Shown in pieces: positions 1 through 12,898 of a stretch of 64,000 nucleotides of DNA (position 1 is the stretch's first letter; every line of letters starts with the position of its first letter). The position numbers were made by a program, and so were the translations under genes. This DNA is from Kitagawia praeruptora (lineage: Eukaryota > Streptophyta > Magnoliopsida > Apiales > Apiaceae), in NCBI GenBank assembly GCA_037693485.1, contig CM075352.1:20456001-20520000 (forward strand), written 5' to 3'. The notes below the pieces were generated by a model. It saw only the letters and a program-made list of their open reading frames with translations. It was not told the origin of the DNA and searched no databases.

Positions 1-147
1 CAACTAAGCCCACTGGCCCAATAACAAAACCAAATCCAATTAAATTATTATAACATCTTTTTTTAAATAAAAAAATTATTTTTAAAGATCCACGCTTCGA
101 CTGGGTCGTCAATTAGGGTTTTAGATTTGCAAATTGGGCTTGGCTCT

Positions 148-292
148 GTAAGCTTTTGTGAATCTACGGTATGATTCTAGCGTATACGTATATTCAATTA
201 GCGTTTCTTGTTGTTTATATTTATTAAAACGATTTAAAAATTTGTTCTTTTTTTTAATTGTGTTTTAATTTGTGTGGTTTTGATTGTTCACA
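148..292 (+). promoter_or_regulatory. Probable 5' UTR intron of the U1-C gene
   Basis: A candidate donor GTAAGC lies at 148 (a weaker one, GTATGA, near 169). A pyrimidine-poor but T-rich stretch then ends in the acceptor TTCACAG at about 292, 21 bases before the U1-C start codon. Leader introns are common in plant housekeeping genes. Only transcript data can settle which donor is used. Confidence 0.45.
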
Positions 293-313
293 GCTCTTGT
301 TCAATTGGGAACC

Positions 314-3255
314 ATGCCTAGGTATGTATGTATGTATGTATGTATGTATGTATGTATGTATGTATATGTTGTGTTTGTATGTATGTATTTATTTAATTGT
401 TTCTGTTAATATTAGTTGTAACTTGTTTTTTGTTATTGATTTTGCAGGTACTACTGTGATTATTGTGACACTTATCTCACTCATGATTCTGTAAGTAACT
501 CTTTCGTAAACTGTTAGTTAGTATGTTTTTATGTTACTTGTACCGTTTTACGAAAACGCCTCGTGATTAATATTTGTTGTATGTTGTATTGTTTTACGCA
601 TTGTAATTGATATTTAGGACTGTAGATTAGTTTTTGTATGTTAGTTTGTTAGACGTTAATTGTTGTTGATACATGTATGTGATTGCGGTTTTAATATGAA
701 GTAGTGTTGGTGTTGGTAGACTGTTGTGAGTATGATTTTTTGATTGTGAATGTATTGTGGTTTTTCAGCCGTCTGTACGGAAGCAGCACAATGCAGGATA
801 CAAGCACAAGGTATTGTAGGTGCTTTAGGGTGATCAATGCGGTAATTTGTGGGTTTTGATGATGTGTGATTTATTTTATGGCTTGTGCAGGCGAATGTGC
901 GAGAGTATTATCAGCAGTATGAGGCACAGCAAAACCAAATTTTGATTGATGAAAGGATAAAGGCACATCTTGGGCAAGCTGCCTCCTATCAGCAAGTGGG
1001 TGCTGCTTACAATCAGATGAGACCTCGTATGGCTGTATTACCTACTCCTATGATGCCTATGCCTGGGAATCCGCAAATGCCACCGTTGTTACCTGGAATG
1101 AGGCCTCCAGTTTTGATGAGACCAGGTAAGTATGACAATGCAGTATACTATTTTGGTTGACCTTTTTTCCGTCATTTTAGATGATGAAAGTCTAGAACAA
1201 TAACCTGATACTAACTTAATTTAGCATCTAAAGCATATGTTACATTTTAATGGACTATGTTAAATAGAGAAATTAACCTCAATTAGCAAAAAAAAAAAGA
1301 GGAGAAATTAACTTCTTTTTTTTTTTTTACTTGACATTCCATATAGTAGTGGTCTACTAACTATTTATGGAATCAATAGTAGGAGTTCTCAATTCTCATG
1401 TGATGTAGGACTACTTGTGGGGGATGGAAATAGAAAAACTACTGACACGCGAACTTTAATAAAAATTATATGAGGCGGCGAGCGCATTATAATTTGAATC
1501 AGTAGTAACATAATCTGAAATCTAAAGCTGTACTTAAGGAGGCCTTCTGCATCATTATGTCAACCATCAACTTATTGGTAAGATAAGTTTATTGATTCTG
1601 AACCCCTTTCAACTGAATTGTAAAGGTGTTTCCTTACCTCTGTAGGTAACCCAGTCATTGAATCATTTGGATCTTAAGACCTAGCAAATTGATCCACATG
1701 ACCAAGCAAATTTGGTTTGCTTTTACAATCATCAATATCAATGACGACGTCCTCATTTAGATTTTAGAGACATATCAACTTTACTTCAAGATTTTGTTCC
1801 GTTCTGTCCTTTTACCCATGTAAAATCATTTTAATGCTTGCTTACACTTATTTTTGTACAACGGAGTAGCACTTCGACAAGCTCTCGTATGAGCTATATA
1901 TTGATTTCTCTTACACAGTCTGCAATTAACTTTGTGTTACCAAATCAGATTTCGTTTACTCTGCAGTCTGTATGGTTCCTTCCATGGTGTCTAGTTTCTT
2001 TAGTTCAAAGATTGAAATGAACGTACTGTTTCTGAGTTTGATGAAACTGCTGAAGCTCCCATTTCTGTAACAAAAATTAATCCGCAAGATCTATTTGGCA
2101 ATTCATAATCTACTAATACAATAAAAATTGACATATACAGCATTACATAGAATGATGTGTATGTGTAATTCACTTGTGTAAATTAGTTTGTAAGACTAAA
2201 CTTACAATATGAACTCAAATGAACCAAATTAGAAAGGAAAAAAAAAAGAGAGAATAATCACATAAGGTTTTGTGATTCCCCTCGGTCAAGAAAACTATTT
2301 TGTTTAACAGATTTAACATGTTTGTATTAAATTGATTTAAGAAAATAAATTTTTTAGTTAGAAAAGAACTATAAAGGGGAAGTTCAAAAATAGCAAAATA
2401 GAAACTTAAAACTCCATTACTCATCACAATTGCAGTCCATGTCCCCGAGATATTAATCTGGAATTCTGGATGCCGGAGATTAACCTGGCCAAGTTATATT
2501 GCCACCAGGAATGTTGAACCCTAACTACTACCTTTTTCCTTATTCATTCTTAGACTGTTCAAAGTAGGACTAAATCAATAAATTCAAAAAAATAAGTCAT
2601 GGTTTTAATGATAGTTACTAAATTCGTTTTTTGCCAGAGGGGGGAGGGTGATACTCGAACTCTAGATTTCTTCCAGCATTAGGAGAACCTTGCCACCGCT
2701 TGGGCACTCCCTTAATAACTAAAACCTATATTTTTAAATTATGTGATCTGATTTTTGCATAAAATGCACTTGAGATGATTTAGCAGGAAAAGGACGGCAG
2801 ACCCTAATCTGTCATTAAAAAAACCAACTAATCGGTTGTTTTAGCTCAATCAAATGATTGAACATTTACAGTTATATGCATCTTTTATTTACTAAATTTT
2901 TGTTGTCCAAAATTTGACCATTCGTGAGATTGTACCTATTTCTCTCGTGTCTCTTTTGGTGTTTGGTTTAATTTCCGCTTGTTTTCCAGGTTACATGCCT
3001 GCCCCAGGCATGCCTCCAATGACGACCACACCTCCTGGTGCTCCTCCCATGCCAGGCCAAGTTGACGGTGCCCCTAGGCCTATGATAATGAATCCCCCAC
3101 CACTAGCTCCTGGTAGCGCACCTGCTTCAAGCGGTGCACCTCCGGCGTTTACACCAGTAATGTATCAAGCTAACCCGAATCTAGTAGCACCAAGTGGAGG
3201 CTTTGATAGTTCCAATGTGAATGCCCAGCCCCAAGCTACCGAGTCTGGTCATTAG
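314..3255 (+). CDS. U1C (SNRPC-like): U1 small nuclear ribonucleoprotein C (U1-C), 5 coding exons, 197 aa
   Basis: The coding exons are 314-321, 448-490, 769-810, 891-1125 and 2990-3255, all with GT-AG introns and one continuous frame. U1-C is a core U1 snRNP protein that stabilises U1 pairing with the 5' splice site in the nucleus. The N-terminus starts MPRYYCDYCDTYL and has the U1-C-type C2H2 finger, with Cys6, Cys9, His24 and His30. It is followed by the conserved basic segment VRKQHNAGYKHK and a helix (NVREYYQQYEAQQ). The rest is a Pro/Met/Gly-rich tail that ends ATESGH, the usual layout and length for plant U1-C. The start codon is fixed because residue 1 begins the finger. Exon 1 carries only 8 coding bases and its splice donor lies in a GTAT microsatellite. 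Identification is firm; exon borders are inferred from splice signals and frame. Confidence 0.95.
322..365 (+). repeat. (GTAT)11 microsatellite at the U1-C intron 1 donor
   Basis: Eleven uninterrupted GTAT units begin at the first base of intron 1. Nearly every unit forms a GTATGT donor hexamer, so up to ten alternative donors lie in series behind the annotated one. Three further units follow at about 378-389. Confidence 0.95.
2631..2715 (-). mobile_element. Possible tRNA-derived SINE fragment in U1-C intron 4
   Basis: Read on the minus strand, this piece of the 1.86-kb intron shows a degenerate pol III box A (around TGCCCAAGCGG) and, about 40 bases on, a box B-like GAGTTCGAGTATC. That spacing suits a tRNA-related SINE head. 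No poly-A tail or target duplication was found, so this is tentative. The rest of the intron (1126-2630, 2716-2989) shows no recognisable feature. Confidence 0.35.
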
Positions 3256-5258
3256 GTTAAAGGAATTGTTATAACTTCAGTAATTCTCAGTTAAGTTGTT
3301 CCCTTGCACATGCCTGGTTTGCGGAAAGTTATTTGTGGCATGTCTGTACTTGTTATGAGTTGTACAAGAAGCAAACTGATGAGTGTGTTAATCTTTGATT
3401 TGTATTTGATAAAAGGCGTACGTGATTGTATAATTTAGACTAATATTTTCAAGTTACTTTAATTTATGATGGTGTTCATCCGAGACATATATTGGTTTAT
3501 CATTTATGATATAATCCCTGAGCGTAAATAATATCTTAATGAAGTTGCAAGTTCCCGTGTAGAGACTGTACATTCCTAAAACATAACGAGGATGCCCTGC
3601 TGGGTATTTTTTTCTGAATATCTTAGATTAAAAATTTTCAGAACTATAAAATTGCATTCATGTTTGCTTAGAAGCTTTTGTTAATGTCGAAGCTGTGCAT
3701 GCAAATCCGGTCAATTGTTACACTAAAGATGCATTTCTATCTTTAAATTTATTTTCTAAGTTTTTATTATTGATAACTCATTTTATTTGTATAATATTAG
3801 TATATTATTTTTATTAGTTAATACATTATTTTTTTTATGAAGATTTTTGTGATTTGATTATTAATTGGATTTGATTATTAATTGGAGAATATTTGCATTA
3901 AATTCAAGATAGTGTGATACATCGTCACGAGTCAACACAATATGAGTTCTTCCATTTATATCGTTATTACTTTGATATAATTCTTGGCTAAGAGTCCTTA
4001 AAATTTCTAAGGACGGATGTAATCGGTCAAAATAACATGATTTTTGTAATGTATGTGCTTTAAATGACATTTGTTTTACTAATCATTTCCATTATTATGT
4101 TTATATGGTATTTTCATACGAGCCACACAAGCAGAGTTGAGAGTTCGTATAGTTACCATCAAGTTTTGAAAATTAACTTGATTATAAGATTGATACAAAA
4201 TAGTTTAAACAACTTTAAATTACGTTTGATTTGAAATCATTGGTTATCTTTATTCCGAATAGTTATGTATATATTGTTAGTGGTGATCTTTTATGCTACA
4301 CCATAATTTTCATGTTTGGCCAATAAATTCGTTTCTTAGTTGTTTTTATAAATGGTATTTTTAAGTGCTAGTTAATTATATTTATTGGTTTTTGAATTAA
4401 AATCTTTAATCGTACTCTTTGTGGATCGATGGATCGATCCGTACTTGTCCCGTACTCTCGTATTCTTTATGGATCGATCTGTACTTGTCCCATACTCTCA
4501 TACGCTCGTGCACTTGCGATATTTTATTACTTAAAAGATTTTTTCACATTGATATACTATTTTAAAAGTTAAGAATTTTATTACTTTAACTCGCAAGTCA
4601 TAAGCTTTATATTTACTATTGTTAATTTATTTTTATAGGTTTCTTTGTTTTTTCAGTATAACGAACACAAGAATCTTTTGTAGCAAAGTAGAATATGAGG
4701 AATGAATTGTGGGGTAATTATCTGAGATTCAGTCAACTTAAATGTTTATTCAGACTACGTAAACAGGTAGTTAGAGATAATACGGGATCATGTAAAATGG
4801 ACCTTAACTGAATATGCTAAATTCCATAAACGGTTCTCCATTTTTGTAGCTAAACAAAACTTTGGATAATTGCTTAGATTAGCAAAGATAAGATAATTTC
4901 ATAACCTACTTTTAAGCAACTAATCCATAGATCCCCATATAGCTCCGAACATATCTTCAGCACCATTAATAATTATCCCATTAATTATAATTCTTTTATT
5001 TTAATTAACTACTTTCTTATCATAAGAAAATATTTAGTTTTTAAAATATAAAATTACATTTATTTTGGAGTTTATCTTGGTATATCAAGAACTGAAATTT
5101 CAGTTATTCATTAGCACTAGAACTTCAGTCCTGTGAAACTACACAAGTTTCCCTTTTTTGTACGTTGGAAGAAGTTTTAAATAGTTAAATAAATCACATT
5201 TCTTTGTTAGTACATTTGATTTTTGTATCGTGGTTGAAGAAATTGAAGAAAAGGGAAA
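3256..5258. other. AT-rich intergenic region
   Basis: U1-C 3' UTR and spacer before the transporter gene. No ORF of interest was seen. Positions 4420-4510 contain an imperfect direct repeat of about 50 bp (GGATCGATC...GTACTTGTCC). No transposon ends were recognised. Confidence 0.6.
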
Positions 5259-7238
5259 ATGGTGGTAAATGATGATAGAAAAACAGCAGAGGAGAAGGCC
5301 ATAGATGATTGGCTACCAGTTACTTCTTCAAGGCATGCAAAATGGTGGTACTCAGCTTTTCACAATGTCACTGCCATGGTTGGTGCTGGTGTTCTTAGTC
5401 TTCCTTATGCTATGTCGGAACTCGGATGGTAAACATACATTTTATTTAATTTAAATTCATTCATAAATGTCTATCAAGACTCTGATGGCTATGTGTGTAC
5501 AATTTTCAGGGGGGCAGGGGTTACAATGGTTGTTGGATCATGGTTGATAACCTTATATACAATATGGCAGATGGTGGAGATGCATGAATGTGTTCCGGGA
5601 AGACGATTTGATAGGTACCATGAATTAGGCCAAGCAGCATTTGGGGAAAAGCTTGGCCTCTGGATTGTTGTTCCTCAGCAGCTTACTGTGGATGTCGGTA
5701 CATGCATTGTTTACATGGTCACTGGAGGCAAATCTTTGCAGAAGTTTCACCAGTCAGTTTGTCCAAACTGCACTCCCATCAGAACTACATTTTTCATCAT
5801 GATTTTTGGATCTGCTCACTTTGTGCTTTCTCTTCTCCCCAACTTTAACTCCATATCTGGTGTTTCCCTTGCTGCTGCTGTCATGTCTTTAAGGTAATTT
5901 AAGAAAACAATATCTTCTAGAAGTATTGTATTGGAAAAAGAAAGATATTTTAAACAAAATGACATGTTAACCATCTCTCTGAACTTATCAAATATACGTC
6001 CTAGATGTTAGGTGCAGTTAAATCCTACATTTTTGTTGTGAACCAATATTTCTGGCATTTTCAATTTGTAGTTACTCGACTATTTCTTGGGGAGCTGCAA
6101 TCAACAAGGGAGTGATTCACGACGTGAGCTATAACCTGAAATCAGAAGACACAAGTTCAAAAATATTTGACTTCTTCAATGCCTTGGGATCAGTGGCCTT
6201 TGCTTATGCTGGTCACAATGTAGTTCTTGAAATCCAAGCTACAATTCCTTCTACTCCAGAGAAACCTTCTACTAAACCAATGCATAAAGGTGTTTTTGTC
6301 GCATATCTACTTGTAGGATTCTGCTACTTTCCTGTTGCATTTGTTGGATACTACATTTTTGGGAACGCACTTGATGACAACATTCTGCTGACACTAGAGA
6401 AACCAACTTGGCTAATTGCAACTGCAAATATGTTTGTGGTTGTCCATGTTCTTGGAGCCTACCAGGTGATGATCCATTTCAGATTACATTTAGGAGCTCT
6501 CTTATTTCTCCAACAATTTTGTCACTTAGTTTTGATCAATCGGTGTTTGGCTTTGCTTAAAACTTCCACAGGTTTTTGCGATGCCTGTGTTTGATATGAC
6601 CGAGACATTATTGGTGAAGCATTTGAGATTTAAACCTCGTACCATGCTTCGCCTAGTAGTGAGATATTCGTATGTTGGTAAGTAAAGCGACTGACAATGT
6701 AGCACATAGAATAAATTTAGTTGTATAGATTTGGGTTCCACTGATATTTTCTGTAATGGATGATGTGGTTACAGCAATCACAATGTTCATTGCCATGGCA
6801 ATTCCTTTCTTCGGTGGTCTACTTGGTTTCTTTGGAGGCTTTGCTTTAGCTCCTACATCATATTATGTAAGTGAGAAACCTTAATGCTGTATCTGATTTT
6901 TATAGTTTTTTTTTTTATACAATTTTCAGCATTATCGAATAGTACTTGATCTGCCTTGTGACTATTTTTTACATAGCTTCCCTGCATCATATGGTTGATC
7001 CTTAAAAAACCTCAAAGATTCAGCTTTTCCTGGTGCTTAAATTGGGTAATTAAATTTGTTCATTCTCCTCGTGTAATTTTTTTTTGTTTCGTTTGTGTCT
7101 TACTGATCTTTATATATTTTCTGGCATTGGAATTTTCAGATATTCATAGTGATCGGTGTTACTATTATGGTTGTAGCACCCATCGGTGGGCTTAGAACAA
7201 TCATCGTCTCCGCCCAGCAGTACAAATTCTTCAGCTAA
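5259..7238 (+). CDS. LHT1-like: LHT-type (lysine/histidine transporter-like) amino acid permease, 7 exons, 437 aa
   Basis: The exons are 5259-5428, 5510-5893, 6072-6465, 6572-6677, 6775-6866, 6977-7045 and 7140-7238; all introns are GT-AG and the frame is continuous. LHT proteins are proton-coupled neutral and acidic amino acid importers of the AAAP family, usually in the plasma membrane. The hydrophilic N-terminus (DDWLPVTSSRHAKWWYSAFH) leads into helix 1 with the family signature NVTAMVGAGVLSLPYAMSELGW. Further LHT hallmarks are VPGRRFDRYHELGQAAFGEKLG, SYSTISWGA, FNALGSVAFAYAGHNVVLEI and the C-terminal GGLRTIIVSAQQYKFFS. About ten hydrophobic segments are visible. The length matches the family (about 440 aa). 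The start is the first ATG, 14 codons before the conserved DDWLPVTSSR. The family is certain; which LHT paralogue it is, and its substrate preference, are not. Confidence 0.93.
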
Positions 7239-8503
7239 GTTAGTACAGATTCTTCAGCTAAGTTGGCTCATCAAATTGTGTTGTTAGCTTAGCTACTAGT
7301 TTGTAATAAGATGATGATGATGATTATTATTACTTCATTTAAGTTAGTCTTGCTCAATTAAGATACAAATAATGATCAAGTATCTGTAGTAGTAGTTTTA
7401 TTTTAGGTGAACTACTATACAGTATGGAATAGTTGTTTCAATTGTAAAAACAAGTCATTTCACATCCATCTCTGTCTCTCTTTAAATATGTCTATGTATG
7501 TCCTTTTGGTATTCATGATGACCTTTTGGTTCTCAGTTTCTGTTTTCTTGGATGTCTAATGTTATTGTTATCAATTTTAAGCAATTCCATGGACATGAAT
7601 TGCTCTGCCACATATTTTACCACGTATAAGCAACATGGAATCGGCTTCAGATATCGGTCATTTTCCCTATCAGTGCACCGCATGACATTTCTCCTGATCA
7701 TTAGCATTTGAAATTATCTAGAGACCTAACTATTCAAATATATATCTGAAATTGTGAAACACGATCCATCGTAACATGCTAGCGGCACTTGCCAATAGCA
7801 CCCATTTTGGTCGAAGTAGATTTGCATAGTATTTAAATAAATGATTGAGCCTAGAATGACACAATATGAATTTGATCGTCTCTGCAGGTCATGCATTTAT
7901 CGTAATTATTGCAGTTCAAGGAACGCAATGATAAACCCTAAATATTACGGAGGGCACCTCACCACCTCTACCAATAATAATTTCAAGCAATCACCAAAGA
8001 CGAAGGAAAACCCCAGGTACAAAAATAAAATAAAACAAAACAAGCACGGATGGAATACTTACCTCAAAGTTTAAATAGAAGAAATTCAAAGCTTAAAATG
8101 TTTATCAGTTCTTCCAAGGTTCAGTCATCTAATTCCTTCTTGTTTTAATCATCCTCGTAGATTTCATCAGTTCCAAGGTTCAATTGTCTTGTTTATATCC
8201 TAGTTTCTAACATGAGCTTTCACGTTAATATATAATTATCAATTTGCATACTACAAAGATTATTTTTCTTTTTAAGGTGTAGCTTAAAACGGACTAGACC
8301 AACCTTTCATGAACACAAATACACAATAATATGTCTTCAAATGGAAATCTAAAACAAAATCTTGTACAAGTATCTTATTTGATAAACTCTTCTAAGCAAA
8401 ATGTCTAGAACCTTCCACCTATTTATTTAACATGATAATCTACTATAACTGGAATGAACAAGTTTAGCTTGACATTAGTCAGAAAGGATGTGCGGCTCGT
8501 CAC
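7239..8503. other. Intergenic region between convergent genes
   Basis: This holds the 3' UTR of the transporter and the 3' flank of the minus-strand reductase gene. Only short chance ORFs occur. No repeat family was recognised. Confidence 0.6.
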
Positions 8504-11500
8504 TTACATTACCATTCCTCCATCGATTGTAAGTACCTACAACACAACATTATCAGTCAATAAACATTATCAGTCAATAAACTTGCAAATTTGCAAATCT
8601 AGTCACCAGAATATACACAATTCTCGTGAACATCAAAGTATTGATAAGTTCAGAATAACAGGCCACATCTAGGTACACAGCTTAAAATTAAATTAATGTT
8701 AATTTTCAAGGTGCTGAACAAAATATTGCAAGTGAATTACAAACCTGTCCGGTCATGTAACTTGCTGCGGGATTAAGAGCCAAGAACTCCACCAGTCCTG
8801 CAACTTCTTCTGGTTTGCCATATCTTCCTGGAATTTGAGAAAAAAAAATGGTATCAGTATCTCCACAGGTATTTTCATAAACAATGGTTCAGTTTCATTA
8901 ATTTCTATTTAAAATTACAACAACAAGCAACAATGTATTACTGAAGTTGATACATGTCAATCTACAATGAGGACCCCTACCTAACTTGACATCTAACCAT
9001 AACATAATATCACAAACTGTCAGTTTATAAAAGTGATTATACTTCAGAATGAAAAAGAATCTGATGTGTCACACTGACATTGACAACTTCAACAGGTCAA
9101 ACTGTGATACTTAACCCACCAGGACGAATCACTCCAGGCATGTATACATGATGAAAAAGGTGCAAACTCGAAAAAAACGAAAAATTCTATCAGTAATCAG
9201 GACTTAATGCACAGACAACACAAAGATGATACGCATCTGGATAACCAATATATTTCTGCATATACGATACATAATATGTACCCAGTGAACAAATATGCTT
9301 TTTATAAGGGATAACAAACTAAAAAGTGCTTCTCGTTTGCTTATATATGTCGTTGTCTTACCCAAAGGAATGGTAGTCAAAATCTTTTTCTCAATATCGT
9401 CTCCGAGTTTAGCAGTCATATCAGAAGCAATGAATCCGGGAGCCACAGCATTCACCTGTTATCAGAGGAGCCGTAAGCAAATTTTTCATCTACTAGTACA
9501 CTAATATTGGCATGTGTAACTGCATCCTATCTATGTTACCCAGACACGGGAAAATTTGTCCGACATGGATGCAGATCCTAGTATCAGACTCTTAGTCTTA
9601 AAGAATTCTGGATTCTTGGATATGGATTAGAAATTGGACTTCGGTGCAGGAGCAGAGACTTGGCATGTAAATTTAACACGATCAAAATTTCAAATAATCA
9701 TATTCATTTTACATTTAAGAAATAAATAACACTTAACAATATGTGGAATTCATAGGAAAAGAAATTAAAAGTAAAATATAAGACAAGTCTTCCAAGGACC
9801 TTGCACTCTATAAACAAGATCTTGCTCTATATAAGCAATTTGTCAGGATATATTTCATTCCGAACTGGACTGGCATAAGGTTAAGATCCGGTTTCAGTAT
9901 GAAGGATCCAACTAAGATCTCATACCCACACCTATATTATGTCCGGTCGACACGGGTACGAGGACAGAACTGGAAAGTCCAGGTAACTGAGCATCCTATT
10001 ACATGGAAATTAAAAAAAATGGTGAACTTACATTGATGTTCCTGCTTGAGTATTCCTTTGCCACAGCTTTAGTAAAGCCAATCACCCCAGCTTTTGCAGC
10101 ACTATAATTTGCTTGCCCCACATTGCCAACAAGACCAACAACTGATGCTATATTGATTATACGTCCCTGAGAACAATATTTTACAGGAAACGACAACTTA
10201 AAACCACGAAAAACAGAACCAAACTCTTATTTTGTGAACATTTATTACTACAATACTATGGTCTATGTAAACATGTGAAAGAGGAACAGTTCACAAGGCT
10301 CCCGCATCAAGTGAGTGTGGGAAAGGTCTAATGTGCGCAAAATTACTCTTAACTTCATTTTATGTTGTTTCCAGGTTTCAACCCCGTGAATGCAAAAGGT
10401 GATCTTTATAGTAGAGTTCTTCTCTACGTCCACATGTAAAGTACTTATACAGAAATCTAAATGACAGTCAGATGCTAAAATTGCATTACCTTTTTCTTCT
10501 TCATCATAATTTTGGCTGCTGCCTGCAAAAACATAATTTAGCTTAGTGATGTAGTATTTCCATGTTTCACTTATATATTAATACATATATAAGGGATATA
10601 TAACATCCATGTTTTAACATTCAAATCATGGAAACAGACCTGTGTGCAAATGAATACACCGGTGAGATTAAGATCAATCACCTCCTGCCACTGAGGTATC
10701 TTCATTCTCATTAACAGGCCATCTCTGGTAATTCCTGAAATTATTATTGGAACTGATTAGCAGGTTGTGTTACAGACTAAAAAAAGTAGATTGAATATTA
10801 AAGGATAGACGTTTCTGTTACCTGCATTGTTTATAAGAACATCAACTGTTCCCCATGCATCAACCGCCTGCATGTGTAATATCATTACAAAATTAGGTGC
10901 TTCTCTTTCAAACCAAACAATAAACAGAGCGAACATTCACTCACAGTTTTTATCATTGATTCCACATCTGCTTCTTTGGAAACATCTCCTCCAAAAGTAA
11001 GAGCTTGACCACCAGATGCCTCAATCTGCAACATTATAGCATCATTGACTATGATTACTTAAAATGTCAAAAAGTAATTTCAATCTAACAAAATTATTAT
11101 AAGCTGCCACAGTACATCATATTCGATCAGGCACCAAGAATACGTGTACTGTTTCATTTCCAAAGACCACTAGTAGACGTATCTAATGCAAAATCTAACA
11201 AATATCAAAAGAGATGTACAGTCAGAATGTTTACCTCTTTACAGACTTCTTCTGCCTCTTTTGATGATCTTGCATAATTGACCAGAACCTGCACAATAGA
11301 AGGCCAATACCGAATATCAATATTTGCACAAACTTACACGTGTGAATATAGGCCTTGATGTTATCATACCATAAATACAAAGCACCTAACAAGCCATCTA
11401 AAAAGATAGAATTTCATTACAACAACTATGAATTCCAGGTCACGACTTGATTGATTAATTACAGTAAACCGTTAATACTGATTATACCATATTTAAAATC

Positions 11501-12155
11501 GAAAAAAAAAATGAACTAAAGGCGAAAACTAAAACACACATGACCGTCACTCATTTGAAGCTGAAATAAATTGTCGAAAACCTCTAATAATACTAACCTT
11601 ACAGCCAGCTTTCCCCAAAGCCAATGCAATAGCCTTGCCAATACCTCTAGAAGCTCCTGTCACCACCACAACCGGAGCTTCCACATCTTTCGCAGCTTCC
11701 ACAGCTGCTTTCTCAATTGTCGACACTTGAGCTTTCACACCTACAACAATGCATTACCCAAAAAGAGCTTATCTTTACTAATCAAATAACTCATTCTAAA
11801 ACCCCACTAAACAACTCATTCAGAAACACACAAATAAAATAAAATAAAATAAAGAAACTGCATTTCCCAAAAAGACTTAATCTTTACTAATTAAACAATT
11901 AACTCTAAAACCCCACTAAACAACTCAATCAAAAACACAAAAATAAACTAAAATCAAGAAAATAAGCATTTAATCAAAAAAAATACCAGAGGAGCCAAAA
12001 GAAGACACTGATCGGCATTGCAAATTGAGATTATGGGTCTGAAAAGATTTCGAAAAGGGTGCAAAACTACCCAAATTAGAGATTTTCCGGTCAGTTCTTG
12101 AAATTCCGGCGGGTTTGAAGGCGGCGATAGCAGATCCGGCGGCGGAAGTGGCCAT
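8504..12155 (-). CDS. KR1 (FabG-like): 3-oxoacyl-[acyl-carrier-protein] reductase, chloroplast precursor (FabG/KR), 11 exons, 321 aa
   Basis: In coding order the exons are 12155-11987, 11740-11598, 11288-11235, 11025-10945, 10867-10822, 10734-10640, 10522-10490, 10166-10032, 9455-9362, 8827-8745 and 8536-8504. The spliced frame is intact. The enzyme performs the NADPH-dependent reduction of 3-oxoacyl-ACP in plastid type II fatty acid synthesis. Residues 1 to about 60 are Ser/Ala-rich, basic and low in acidic residues, as in a plastid transit peptide. The SDR fold follows: TGASRGIG nucleotide loop (84-91), NNAG (162-165), Asn187, Ser215 (NIAS), Tyr228 and Lys232 (YSAAK), and VNAVAPGFIASDM (from 253). 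It ends with a very short last exon encoding VLTIDGGMVM. All catalytic residues are present and the length is standard. The last two exons were located by splice signals and motif. Annotation is secure. Confidence 0.95.
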
Positions 12156-12246
12156 GTTAAATCTCCGAAAATTAGAAATTGGAGAGGAGGAAATAGAGAA
12201 GAAACGAGAAGCTATGAAATTAGCCAGAGATTAATGTAGTACAGAT

Positions 12247-12255
12247 TATATATAA
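12247..12255 (-). promoter_or_regulatory. TATA box of the reductase gene
   Basis: TATATATAA on the minus strand, about 90 bases upstream of the FabG start codon. This position suits a leader of about 60 bases. Confidence 0.5.
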
Positions 12256-12461
12256 AGTGTATGTAAATTAAAAAATTGGTGTAGCTTCGGAAACTCCGAA
12301 CACTCTACTACGGCGATGAAAACAAGGTGCTCACTGTGTTTTTATTTTGGCGTCACAAATGTCATGTTTTTCATAAATTAATAAATTTTATTTGATGATA
12401 TATGCCCTCTCGTCCCAATTTATTTTAAAATGTAAGTTTCGGTTTCTAATAATTAATTAAA

Positions 12462-12490
12462 CTAGGTAACAAAGTCGCGCTACGCGCGGC
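12462..12490 (-). mobile_element. Helitron 3' terminus, minus-strand orientation
   Basis: On the minus strand a GC-rich hairpin (12490-12474, stem GCCGCGC/GTCGCGC with one G-T pair, loop GTA) is followed by an 8-base spacer and CTAG, then a flanking T. This is the plant Helitron 3' signature (hairpin, CTRR, insertion between A and T). The element body should extend to higher coordinates. The matching 5' end may be one of the minus-strand termini at 20418 or 20832. Confidence 0.75.
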
Positions 12491-12898
12491 ACGAAAATGA
12501 TTTTGAAATCCAATATTGATAAACATTTGTAAAAGTAACATATTATTTTTGATGTTAATGACATTATGAAAGACATGATTGTTTAATTTGTTGATAAATT
12601 TATTTGTATGATGAAAAAAATAAGCAAAATGTACATGTGTTAAGAGCTGTGATTAACTTAACTTTTCGAAAAAAATTTGGCAAAAAAAAAACTTTTCGAA
12701 AAATTTGGTTGCATGACAAACAAAACAGAATTCAAATATATTTTGTAAGTCATGCTTCATATTTCTTGGAGTGATCCTAAACCTGTATTTAATCATTTGA
12801 TTAACTTTTTGGGATAGTTTCAAAACTACCCATGTGAACTATTAGATTTTTAAATATATACTACCAACCTTTCTAAAATTCTAAAAATACCGATCTTG

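Noticed and set aside
258..494. 78-codon ORF through the U1-C leader and first intron
   Set aside because: It is out of frame with U1-C and consists mostly of the translated GTAT microsatellite.
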